Assembly (NCBI RefSeq): GCF_037892195.1
Contig: NZ_JATACI010000002.1
Coordinates: 2,356,001 to 2,420,000 of the forward strand
Direction: 5' to 3'
Length of the DNA stretch: 64,000 nt
Source: Yoonia sp. GPGPB17
GTDB lineage: Bacteria; Pseudomonadota; Alphaproteobacteria; Rhodobacterales; Rhodobacteraceae
Shown: positions 16,137 to 24,524 of the stretch, piece by piece
How positions within the stretch are numbered: position 1 is the stretch's first letter
Layout of the letters: every line of letters begins with the position of its first letter
Notes under the pieces: model-generated
Databases searched by the model: none
What the model was told of the DNA's origin: nothing
The model's input: the letters and a program-made list of their open reading frames with translations, nothing else
Program-made: the position numbers and the translations under genes

Positions 16137-16946
16137 ATGCAACCGATCGACAGCATACTGGCGATCGCAGATCAGTATGACGCCATTGTCTTTGATCAAT
16201 GGGGGGTGCTGCATAACGGCACCTCGCCCTACCCCGATGCGGTCAACACGATTGATGCGCTGAAGGGCAAGGCGCTGGCCGTGCTGTCAAACTCTGGCAA
16301 GCGCGCCGACATCAACGCCGAGCGCATCACCGGCATGGGGTTTGCGCCTGATGCATTTGACACTGTCATGACATCAGGCGAAGCGCTGCATATTGAGTTC
16401 AAAGGCGGTCGCCTGCGCAATATCAAAACGCTGCTGCCGATTACAGCAGCCGCGGGCGATGCCGCCAATTGGGCAGGGTCACTGGATGTGACGTTCGCCG
16501 ATACGATTGATCAGGCCGACGCTGTCCTGTTGATGGGCCTGCCGGATGCAACCGATCACCCAAAACAGCAAGCCGTGCTTGATCGGGCCCGCGGCCTCGA
16601 CTTGCCGCTAATCTGCTCCAACCCCGACCGCGCGTCGCCCCGCGCGCAGGGCAAAACGGTGCAATCCCCCGGGGCATTGGCCCATGACTATGCGGATGCC
16701 GGTGGGCGCGTTATGTTCTACGGTAAGCCGCATAAGGCAATCTTTGATGTGCTCTCTGATACGCTTCGCTTCGCGGACCCCACGCGCGTTTTGATGGTGG
16801 GCGACAGCCCCGAACATGACATCGCCGGGGCGCAAACAGTGGGCTGGGACAGCCTTTTTGTGGCCGGTGGGCTGCATGCCGACGCAACGACAGATATCTT
16901 CGCTGGCCACCCGCCCGCCACTTATACAATTCCAACACTCAGGTGA
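16137..16946 (+). CDS. HAD-superfamily class IIA hydrolase (TIGR01459 type)
   Basis: A 269-residue cytoplasmic HAD phosphatase-fold protein. Motif I is VFDQWGVLHNG (about residues 18-28), where the second Asp of the usual DxD is Trp, as is normal for this subfamily. Motif II is in AVLSNSGKR, the class IIA cap follows, and the C-terminal motif is GKPHKAIFDVL with MVGDSPEHDIAGA. The reaction of the subfamily is not established; a sugar or polyol phosphate phosphatase is an inference. It starts 4 bases after the lactonase-like stop and is followed by the second class II aldolase after 4 bases, so it sits inside the GntR-controlled catabolic operon. Confidence 0.85.
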   Translation: MQPIDSILAIADQYDAIVFDQWGVLHNGTSPYPDAVNTIDALKGKALAVLSNSGKRADINAERITGMGFAPDAFDTVMTSGEALHIEFKGGRLRNIKTLLPITAAAGDAANWAGSLDVTFADTIDQADAVLLMGLPDATDHPKQQAVLDRARGLDLPLICSNPDRASPRAQGKTVQSPGALAHDYADAGGRVMFYGKPHKAIFDVLSDTLRFADPTRVLMVGDSPEHDIAGAQTVGWDSLFVAGGLHADATTDIFAGHPPATYTIPTLR

Positions 16947-16950
16947 CGCA

Positions 16951-17903
16951 ATGACTGAACCTTCCGCAGAATTCTGCACCTTTTCTGCCCGTTTGGGCCA
17001 AGACCCGCTCCGCGTCCAAGGCCCTGGCGGCAACACCTCGATCAAACTGGGCGACATCATGTGGATCAAAGCATCAGGCACGGAATTGGCAGACGCAGAC
17101 ACGAAACCTATTTTCGTCGCTGTAGACCGGGCAGCGGCAAAGGCCGAGGCCGCAGGCGAAGGCGATGGCAGCTGCAAGAACACGGTGATTGATCCGGCCA
17201 ACACGCTGCGCCCTTCGATCGAGACGACATTCCATGCGGCATTGGATTGGCCCGTTGTGGCCCACACCCACTCTATCGCAACGCTCGTCCACGCGATCAG
17301 TCCGGAAGGTCGCGAGGTCGCAGCTGACAAGCTGGTCGGTCTGCCCGTCGTCTTTGTCCCCTATGCCAAACCGGGCCTGCCACTGACCCGCGAAATCCTG
17401 GCACGGGTGACGGCTGAGACCCAGATCGTCGTCCTTGAAAACCATGGGCTGATCTGTTGTGGCAACACCGTGGACGAGGCCAATCAGATCATGCAGCAGG
17501 TCGAAGACCGCCTGAAAATGCCCGTGCTGCGTGACACAGCCGCCAGAGCTGCCAGTGCCATGGACGGTTTCGAAGCCGTCACCGAAAGCTGGATGGCACA
17601 TGATGCGCAAATCTGCGCACTGGCCCTTGGCGGATCGTATTACCCCGACCACGTGGTCTTCCTTGGTCCGGCCCTGCCAACAGCAGATCATAACGAGCAC
17701 CCCCGGTTATCCTCAAACCCGGACAAGGCGTCTACCTGCGCAACGGCGCCACATCATCGCAACGCGCCATGACCAAATGCTTATCTGATTGCATGTCGCG
17801 CCTGCCAGAGGACTGGACAGCAGAACCCATTGGGGCAGAAGCCGAAGCATCACTTTTGAACTGGGACGCCGAAAAATACCGTCAGGCATTGGCGGCAAGA
17901 TGA
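16951..17903 (+). CDS. Class II aldolase domain protein (larger type), frameshifted
   Basis: Begins MTEPSAEFCTFSARLGQDPLR and contains VQGPGGNTSIKL, IKASGTEL, the metal-site histidines in VVAHTHSIATLVHA and LENHGLICCG. It resembles the aldolase domain of RhaD/SDR bifunctional proteins more than the short fuculose aldolases. The first frame ends early at 17772 with unrelated sequence. At the C5 run 17700-17704, a sixth C moves translation into the frame VILKPGQGVYLRNGATSSQRAM, which ends at 17903 and gives 317 residues. That stop overlaps the ATG of the next kinase gene (ATGA), as expected in a tight operon. A cleavage or epimerisation step on a phosphorylated ketose is inferred. Confidence 0.8.
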
Positions 17904-19177
17904 CAGACGATCTGTCAATGGGCATTGATCTGGGCACCTCTGGCGTGCGCACGGCCGTCATTGACGCAAGTGGCACAGTGCTGAGTTCGGTCAAAACCAA
18001 ACATCTGCCGCAGGCGCCCGCTGCCATTGATGCCAGCAAGTGGTGGATGACCGTCCAGAACTGCATCATTGAACAAGCAAAAGCGCTGAAAGCCGCAGGA
18101 CACAACATAGCAAACGTCGGCCGTATCGGCGTTGACGGCACATCTGGCACAATGGTCCTGACGGATGCCGCACTCAACCCGGTGACCCCAGCGCTGATGT
18201 ACAACTCAGCCGGTTTCACCGCCGAGGCGGCAGAGATCGCAAAACACGCCCCTGCCACCCACATCACAAAGGGCAGCAATTCCGCGCTAGGACGGGCGCT
18301 GCGCTTGCAGACAAACGACCCGGAAAACCGCGCCGCCCATCTGCTGCATCAGGCTGACTTCGTAGCAGCTCGTCTGCGCGGCACAGGTGGCGTCAGCGAC
18401 GAAAACAACACGCTTAAGCTCGGCTATGACCCTGACACAGGTACGTGGCCAGACTGGTTCGCCAAAGCAGGTTTGCGCACCCATCTACTACCATCTGTGG
18501 TACAGGCAGGCGCGGCGCTTGGCCCTGTCGCACCCGATGTGGCGGCTATGCTTGGCTTGTCCGCGCAAGCTGTCATTCATGCAGGCACCACCGACAGCAT
18601 TGCGGCGTTTTTGGCCACAGCGCCGTTGGAAGCAGGTAACGCCGTGACCTCACTCGGGACGACGCTGGCGGTCAAGATCCTGTCAACGAGACGGATTGAT
18701 GAACCGCAAATGGGGCTCTACTCACATAAACTGGGCAAAGTCTGGCTGGTTGGTGGGGCGTCGAACACCGGCGGAGGGGTTTTGGCGGACCTCTTCGATC
18801 CGGACGAGCTGACCAAACTTTCGGAACAGATTGACCCGACTACTGCCAGCCCGTTCGACTACTATCCCCTCTTGCAGAAAGGTGAGCGGTTCCCGATCAA
18901 CGATCCCGACCTAGCGCCGCGCCTGTCACCGCGCCCAGCCAATGACGTCGTTTTCCTGCATGGCATTCTGGAAAGCGTCGCGCGGATTGAACGGCAGGCC
19001 TATGACGCGATTGCAGCGCGCGGCGGCCCTAAACCGAAGCGTCTTTTTACAGCGGGCGGTGGGTCGCAAAACACGGTCTGGACAGCAATTCGCGCGCGGG
19101 TTCTGGGGATAACACCCGCGCCATCCGCCCAAACTGAGGCATGTGTCGGCATCGCCAAACTGATTAACGCTTACTAG
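17900..19177 (+). CDS. FGGY-family carbohydrate kinase, D-ribulokinase-like
   Basis: The ATG at 17900 overlaps the aldolase stop and begins MTDDLSMGIDLGTSGVRTAV, the N-terminal ATP-binding lobe of FGGY kinases. Further motifs are GVDGTSGTMVLTD, HAGTTDSIAAFLA, TSLGTTLAVKIL and FTAGGGSQNTVW. The segment YSHKLGKVWLVGGASNTGGGVL, the DYYPLLQKGERFP stretch and the total of 425 residues match, from memory, the cyanobacterial and plant D-ribulose kinase group better than xylulo- or glycerol kinases. It would phosphorylate a pentulose-like sugar in the cytoplasm. It is the last gene of the plus-strand catabolic operon. Confidence 0.85.
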   Translation: MTDDLSMGIDLGTSGVRTAVIDASGTVLSSVKTKHLPQAPAAIDASKWWMTVQNCIIEQAKALKAAGHNIANVGRIGVDGTSGTMVLTDAALNPVTPALMYNSAGFTAEAAEIAKHAPATHITKGSNSALGRALRLQTNDPENRAAHLLHQADFVAARLRGTGGVSDENNTLKLGYDPDTGTWPDWFAKAGLRTHLLPSVVQAGAALGPVAPDVAAMLGLSAQAVIHAGTTDSIAAFLATAPLEAGNAVTSLGTTLAVKILSTRRIDEPQMGLYSHKLGKVWLVGGASNTGGGVLADLFDPDELTKLSEQIDPTTASPFDYYPLLQKGERFPINDPDLAPRLSPRPANDVVFLHGILESVARIERQAYDAIAARGGPKPKRLFTAGGGSQNTVWTAIRARVLGITPAPSAQTEACVGIAKLINAY

Positions 19178-19268
19178 CGCTTTCGGGTTACGTCGCCCGG
19201 CCACCACATCGCAAACCGTATGTGGCAAACAATACGATCTGCATCGCTCCGTTTGGACTGATCCTGAC

Positions 19269-19478
19269 TTACGATTTCGTCTCGATTCCAAGCACCCGGT
19301 AGAGGGGACAGATGCCAAACACGGCCGTCAGACCCAGAATGGCACCCACGCCGACCATGACGTAAACTGCGATTGAATTTGCTCCCAAACCCATGAAATT
19401 GACTAGTGGTGCCACGATCAAGAAAGCACCGACGACCAAACGGATCACGCGGTCGATCATTCCTACATTCGAAGACAT
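19269..19478 (-). CDS. DUF2892 inner-membrane protein
   Basis: A 69-residue protein with two hydrophobic segments (VVGAFLIVAPLVNFMGL and VYVMVGVGAILGLTAVFG) and the conserved ending GICPLYRVLGIET, characteristic of the YgaP-like DUF2892 family. MSSNVGMIDRVIRLVVG is also typical. DUF2892 segments are often linked to rhodanese or sulfur/cyanide redox proteins, but no function is established for the free-standing form. It is divergent from the ABC exporter, with an FNR-type box between them. Confidence 0.85.
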   Translation of the reverse strand: MSSNVGMIDRVIRLVVGAFLIVAPLVNFMGLGANSIAVYVMVGVGAILGLTAVFGICPLYRVLGIETKS

Positions 19479-19561
19479 GTTTCGTTCCTTTCGTGTATGG
19501 GGCGAGCCAAAACTGACCAGCTTCTGTATTGCGAATTCTAGGGATTTATCGGACTGGATGA

Positions 19562-19575
19562 TTGATTTTGGTCAA
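19562..19575. promoter_or_regulatory. FNR/FnrL-type binding site before the ABC exporter operon
   Basis: TTGATTTTGGTCAA, identical to the box at 687-700. It lies 68 bases before the GTG start of the ABC ATPase (19643) and 84 bases before the divergent DUF2892 ATG (19478), so it could serve either. Confidence 0.6.
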
Positions 19576-19642
19576 TGTCCCTACCGTGCAACTTGCCAAT
19601 ATCGGCACATCATCCGTCCGCACCCAAAAGGGGTTCAAATCT

Positions 19643-20350
19643 GTGCCAGAGGTTGTTTTTCGCACGCAGGGCGTCACAAAGGTCTATCAGACCGGTGACG
19701 TAAAAGTCTTCGCCCTCGCCGGTGTCGATCTGGACCTTTACGCCGGTGAAATGGCAGTCTTGCTGGGACCATCCGGCAGCGGCAAGTCTACCCTGCTCAA
19801 CATCCTTGGCGGGTTGGATCACGCGACAACTGGCAGGGTCTGGTTTCGCGACAAAGAACTGACAAATATGCCAGATCGCGGCCTGACACGATACCGGCGT
19901 GATCACGTCGGTTTCGTCTTCCAGTTTTACAATCTGGTCCCCAGCCTGACCGCACGCGAAAATGTGCAATTGGTGACCGATGTCTCACCCAATCCCATGC
20001 CCGCAGAAGAGGCGCTGGCTCAGGTCGATCTGGCCGACCGGTTGGACCATTTCCCATCCGAGATGTCGGGAGGTGAACAGCAACGCGTCGCCATCGCACG
20101 CGCGATCGCGAAACGGCCCGAAATACTGCTGTGTGACGAACCGACCGGCGCACTGGACAGTACAACCGGCATTCAGGTGCTTGAGGTGCTGCAAGACATC
20201 AACGAACGCTTTGGCACGACCACCGTCATCATCACCCATAATGCCGAAATCCAGCGCATGGCGCATCGCGTCATCCAGTTTCAGGATGGCAAGATCAGCA
20301 GCGTATCCACCAATGACGAACGGCTTGCCCCGGCCGAGATTGTCTGGTGA
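19643..20350 (+). CDS. ABC exporter ATP-binding protein (MacB/LolD type)
   Basis: The ATPase has Walker [11 protein letters not shown]-loop [12 protein letters not shown], signature [16 protein letters not shown], Walker [13 protein letters not shown] and H-loop IITHNAE. The spacing and [13 protein letters not shown] sequence place it with LolD/MacB ATPases that drive FtsX-type permeases. I chose the GTG at 19643 ([16 protein letters not shown]) because the upstream extension to the ORF start at 19562 overlaps the FNR box and is not domain-like; AAGGGG lies about 10 bases before it. The stop overlaps the permease start. It acts with the permease and adaptor downstream. Confidence 0.85.
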   Translation: MPEVVFRTQGVTKVYQTGDVKVFALAGVDLDLYAGEMAVLLGPSGSGKSTLLNILGGLDHATTGRVWFRDKELTNMPDRGLTRYRRDHVGFVFQFYNLVPSLTARENVQLVTDVSPNPMPAEEALAQVDLADRLDHFPSEMSGGEQQRVAIARAIAKRPEILLCDEPTGALDSTTGIQVLEVLQDINERFGTTTVIITHNAEIQRMAHRVIQFQDGKISSVSTNDERLAPAEIVW

Positions 20351-22712
20351 TGCAGGCGCTGGATCGCAAACTACTGCGCGACTTTGGGCGGCTTTGGAAG
20401 CAAGCCCTTGCCATCGCGATGGTTCTCGCCTGTGGCGTAGCGATCCTGCTGATGGCGCTGGGCACGTATAAGTCACTTAGCGACACGCGCGAGACTTATT
20501 ATGAACGCAACCAATTTGCCGACGTCTTCAGCGCGGTCAAACGCGCGCCGGAACGGTTGACCGCTGAATTGGCGGCGATTGACGGCGTTTGGGCGGTTGA
20601 AACCCGCACCTCTGGCAGCGCGATATTAGACGTACCCGGTAGCAATGTCAGCGTCACCGGGCGCATTCTGTCTCTGCCGATTGATGGCATGCCGCGACTG
20701 AATGTGCCCATTGTGATCAACGGACGCGCGCCTGACCCAGCCGCGACGGATGAGGTGATGGTGAACGCCAATTTCGCCATCGCCAATGATTTGCAAATCG
20801 GGGACCACTTCTTCGCCAATCTCAACGGTCAGAAACGGCAATTGACCATCAGCGGCACCGCCCAATCGCCCGAATTCATCTATACCATTGGTCCCGGTGC
20901 GCTGATGCCGGACAATGCAACCTTTGGGATTTTGTGGATGTCGAAGGTGGCTGTCGATGCCGCTTTTAATATGACAGGCGCGTTCAATGACGTCACCCTG
21001 AAACTGACCCCACGCGCACAAGAGGCAAATGTGATCGACGCTGTCGATCGCTTGCTTGATCCATATGGGTCATTGGGGGCGTATGGCCGCGATCTTCAGC
21101 CATCCGATGCCTTTATCGAATCCGAGATAAAGCAGCAGCGCAACATGGCGACCGTATTACCCCCGATCTTTTTCGGGATATCCGCGTTTCTGGTCAGTAT
21201 GGTCATGGGGCGGATCATCGCATTGGAGCGCAGCCAAATCGGGTTGCTCAAGGCAGTGGGTTACTCTGACCTCGAGATTTGCCTGCACTACTTGATGCTG
21301 GCAGCGTTGATTGCTGTCGTCGGCATCGGGATCGGCTGGTTCGTCGGAACATGGCTGGCGCAATACATGGCCGCCGAATATGCCCAGTTCTTCGATTTTC
21401 CGTTCCTGATTTTCAATACATCGCCTTGGGTCTACGCTGTCTCTGCCATTGCCGCACTGCTGACCACAATGCTGGGAGCCACGCAAACCGCCGTCAAAGC
21501 TGCACGTCTTGCGCCCGCCATCGCGATGCAACCACCAGCACCGCCACAGTTCAAACATTCGCTGATAGATCGCACAATGGCGGCGATGCGGCTCAGCCAA
21601 CCAACGATCATGATCCTGCGCGCCCTGATCCGCTGGCCAATCCGCAGCGGGCTGACGGTGTTGGGGATCGCGCTGGCGGTTTCAACCATCGTGTCGCCAT
21701 CGTTCTTTCAACCCTCCCTGAACAAAATCATCGACAGCGCTTTCTATGAAACCAACCGGCAGGACGGCATGTTGGTGCTGTCGCATGACATGCCGCAGAT
21801 CGTGATGGAAACAGCCGCGGATCTACCAGCCGTGTTGCAAACCGAGGGGCAGCAATTCCATGCCGTCATCTTGCGCAACGGCCTTCATGAAAAGCGTACC
21901 TCAATTCAGGCGAGCCAGCCTGCAACCGACCTGAGCCGTGTCCTCGATAGCGATAGCGCTCAGGTCATTGTACCGCCGGGGGTGTTGTGCTGACCGACAG
22001 GCTAGCCGCGCACCTTGATGTGCGGGTTGGCGATACGCTTGATGCCAAATTCCTTGGCGGCAGGCAGGAAACCCACTCGCTGATTGTGACCAACATCATC
22101 GCGCAGTACTTTGGGATCGGCGCCTATATGGACCTCGACTATGTGAACGGTCTGTTGCGCCAATCGCCGCGCATTTCAGTTATCAATGTCTCGCTTGAGG
22201 ATACGCAAGTGCTGGAGCTGCATGCCCGCCTCAAAGACATCCCAAACCTTGCCAGTATTGTGATGATGACCGACACGCGCCGATCGTTTTCCGAAACAAT
22301 TGAGGAAAGCATAGGCATGATCAACGCGATCTATATCATCATCGCCCTGCTGATCACTATTGGTGTCACCTATAATGGCGCACGCATTCAGTTATCCGAA
22401 CGGTCGCGCGAGTTGGCTAGCCTGCGCATCCTTGGTTTTACCCGGTCTGAGGTATCCTACATCCTGATTGGCGAAACCATGTTGCTGGCCGTGCTGGCTC
22501 AGCCACTGGGCTGGTGGATCGGCACGTTGATCGCAGCCAGCATGTTCAACAGTTTCTCCAGCGATCTTTACAACCTGCCGCTTGTCATGGAGCCCGCCGT
22601 CTATGCCAAAGCCAGCTTTTTCGTGCTTTTGGCCAGTTTTGGTTCTGTCATGTTGGTACGAAGGCGTCTGGACAAGCAAAACCTCGTTTCTGTCATGAAA
22701 GTAAGGGAGTAA
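20350..22712 (+). CDS. FtsX-type ABC permease (MacB-like), frameshifted
   Basis: A permease of about 787 residues once one frameshift is repaired. It begins [29 protein letters not shown] (first membrane segment), followed by a large periplasmic domain, three membrane segments around residues 270-400, a second periplasmic region and a final FtsX domain (IALLITIGVTYNGARIQLSERSRELASLRILGFT). The frame breaks at the G5 run 21978-21982. Six G give VPPGGVVLTDRLAAHL and join the halves exactly, so a homopolymer deletion is very likely. The duplicated FtsX layout matches exporters of the YbbP/DevC type. With the ATPase and HlyD-type adaptor it would form a tripartite or mechanotransmission-type exporter; the cargo is unknown. 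Confidence 0.85.
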
Positions 22713-22715
22713 CCG

Positions 22716-23927
22716 ATGACTTGGAAACCTCGGACCATCGGACTGGTCGGCGTGGGTGCCGCCATCATGCTTGGGCTGGGATATGTGTCCCTTCAGGATG
22801 ACCCAATACCCGTTGACCTGCATGTGCTGACGCGCGGCCCGCTGGACGTGACCATCAATGCCGATGGAGTCACGCGGATCAAGGATATCTATGATGTCGC
22901 CAGCCCTATTATCGGCACCGCACTACGCTCACCCGTTGATGTGGGCGATCCGGTGGTTGCGGGCGAAACCTTGGTCGCCGTTGTTCGCCCGGTCGCCCCC
23001 AGCTTGCTGGATAGCCGCAGCATGCTGCAGGCTCAGGCAACCGTACGAGAGGCCGAAGCTGCATTGAACGTTGCCGAAACCGATCTCGCGCGCGCATCTG
23101 AGGAACGATCTGTTGCGCGGTCACAATACGACAGAACACAAACGCTGGTGGAACGCGATGTGGCCTCGCTGACCCAGCTTGAAGACGCACTCCAAACCCT
23201 CACTGTTGCCCAAACCGCCGTCGAGGCCGCCGAGGCCCGGATCAATATGGCGCAAAGCACCCTCGCCCGGGCTGAGACGATGTTACAGGCGCCACAATCC
23301 GGGGCGGAGGCGGCCGCGAGTTGTTGCCTCGAAATCGTCGCCCCCGCGAATGGCGTTGTCCTAAGTGTGGAAAACATCAGCGAACACCCTGTCCTGACTG
23401 GTGCACCGCTTTTGCGCATCGGCGACCCATCCCAGCTAGAGATCGTGGCCGATCTGCTGTCCAGCGACGCCGTGCGCTTGCAACCGGGTGTCGACGCGGT
23501 CGTGGAACGCTGGGGCGGGCCAGACGCGCTCTCGGCCAACTTAAACCGCATCTCGCCAGCTGCAGAAACCAAAGTGTCGGCCTTGGGGATTGATGAACAA
23601 CGGCTGGATGCCTTTTTTGACATTACAACGCCCGCATCAGAGCGGGATGGTTTGGGCGATGGCTTCGCCGTCTTTCTGCGCATCACAGAATGGCAAACAG
23701 AGGATGCGCTGCAAGTTCCTCTTAGCGCTTTGTTCAAAAGCAATGGCGATTGGGCCGTCTTTACCGCATCGGACGGTATTGTGACGGCGCAGACCATTCG
23801 CATTGGGCGTCAAAACACCCAATTCGCCGAAGTCCTCGAAGGGCTAGAACCTGGCGCGCGGGTTGTGACCCACCCCAATGATCAACTAACCTCTGGTGCC
23901 GAGATCATTGCACGAGGCAGTTCATAA
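22716..23927 (+). CDS. HlyD/RND-type periplasmic adaptor
   Basis: A 403-residue membrane-fusion protein. One N-terminal membrane segment (TIGLVGVGAAIMLGLGYVSL) is followed by a barrel-sandwich half-motif (VASPIIGTALRSPVDVGDPV), an alpha-helical hairpin (about residues 110-200, rich in Ala/Glu/Arg), the second half-motif IVAPANGVVLSVENISEHPV, and C-terminal beta-barrel domains. It lies 3 bases after the permease gene and would link the ABC exporter to the outer membrane or periplasm. A dicysteine (AASCCLEIV) precedes the second half-motif, which is unusual. No outer-membrane channel gene is adjacent. Confidence 0.85.
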   Translation: MTWKPRTIGLVGVGAAIMLGLGYVSLQDDPIPVDLHVLTRGPLDVTINADGVTRIKDIYDVASPIIGTALRSPVDVGDPVVAGETLVAVVRPVAPSLLDSRSMLQAQATVREAEAALNVAETDLARASEERSVARSQYDRTQTLVERDVASLTQLEDALQTLTVAQTAVEAAEARINMAQSTLARAETMLQAPQSGAEAAASCCLEIVAPANGVVLSVENISEHPVLTGAPLLRIGDPSQLEIVADLLSSDAVRLQPGVDAVVERWGGPDALSANLNRISPAAETKVSALGIDEQRLDAFFDITTPASERDGLGDGFAVFLRITEWQTEDALQVPLSALFKSNGDWAVFTASDGIVTAQTIRIGRQNTQFAEVLEGLEPGARVVTHPNDQLTSGAEIIARGSS

Positions 23928-23947
23928 AAGAGGAACCGTCTGAACAC

Positions 23948-23959
23948 CGGCAAATGCCG
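23948..23959. terminator. Short hairpin between convergent adaptor and Usp genes
   Basis: CGGCA and TGCCG pair around a 2-base loop in the 47-base gap between the adaptor stop (23927) and the Usp stop (23975), followed by a T-rich stretch on the plus strand. A weak bidirectional terminator is possible. Confidence 0.35.
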
Positions 23960-23974
23960 TGACCTTGTTATACT

Positions 23975-24409
23975 TTACTTCACCGTCAGGCACGCGCATG
24001 GCGCGTCCTGTGCGATCTTTTGCGAGGTGCTGCCTAGCAGGAGACTGGCAATGTTTCCAACCCCCCGCCGCCCCGAAACAACCAGATCAGAATTGGTGCT
24101 TTCGACAGCGTGTAAAATCTCTGCCGATGGAATGCCGGGGCGTATGATCTGGCTTGATGGGGCGATCCCGTGTGCTCTTGCGCGCGCGACCGCATCGGCC
24201 ATAACCGTTTGACCTACATGCATGATCTGTTCCATATCGACCGGTACGTCAATTGCACCGATGCCAATCGCGATTGCAGATGGTGGGATTTCAGGAACAT
24301 GGATAATGTGCAACTGCGCTGTGTATCGCTGTGCCAGATCACATGCGGCGGTCAGCGCGCGCCAGCTATGATCCGACCCGTCGACACCAATGGTGATATT
24401 GTGAAACAT
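23975..24409 (-). CDS. Universal stress protein (UspA family)
   Basis: A 144-residue Usp. It begins MFHNITIGVDGSDHSWRAL and ends with the nucleotide-binding signature SGRRGVGNIASLLLGSTSQKIAQDAPCACLTVK, close to the G-2x-G-9x-G-(S/T) pattern of ATP-binding members. Usp proteins bind ATP and support survival under respiratory or nutrient stress. An FNR-type box lies about 67 bases upstream of the start, in line with the known FNR/FnrL control of some usp genes. The next gene upstream, icd, is on the same strand but about 115 bases away. Confidence 0.9.
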   Translation of the reverse strand: MFHNITIGVDGSDHSWRALTAACDLAQRYTAQLHIIHVPEIPPSAIAIGIGAIDVPVDMEQIMHVGQTVMADAVARARAHGIAPSSQIIRPGIPSAEILHAVESTNSDLVVSGRRGVGNIASLLLGSTSQKIAQDAPCACLTVK

Positions 24410-24469
24410 CGCAAGTACCCCTCAATAGTGGATACCTAAAACAACTAAGGCACCCAAAATCTGGATGCC

Positions 24470-24483
24470 TTGATCAATGTCAA
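24470..24483. promoter_or_regulatory. FNR/FnrL-type binding site before the Usp gene
   Basis: TTGATCAATGTCAA matches TTGAT-N4-GTCAA exactly and is centred about 67 bases before the Usp ATG at 24409 (minus strand). The spacing is nearly the same as at the DUF2267 gene (box at 687). Confidence 0.6.
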
Positions 24484-24524
24484 CGAGATGATGCCGTTCA
24501 CCCCGTTGACGTCCTTTAGATACT

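Noticed and set aside
19627..19650. GGTTCAAATC, resembling a tRNA T-arm
   Set aside because: No acceptor stem, anticodon arm or CCA-like end surrounds it; it lies before the ABC ATPase start.
21970..21995. Programmed ribosomal frameshift in the FtsX permease
   Set aside because: There is no slippery heptamer with a downstream pseudoknot, and several unrelated genes break at similar five-base runs, which favours sequencing error.
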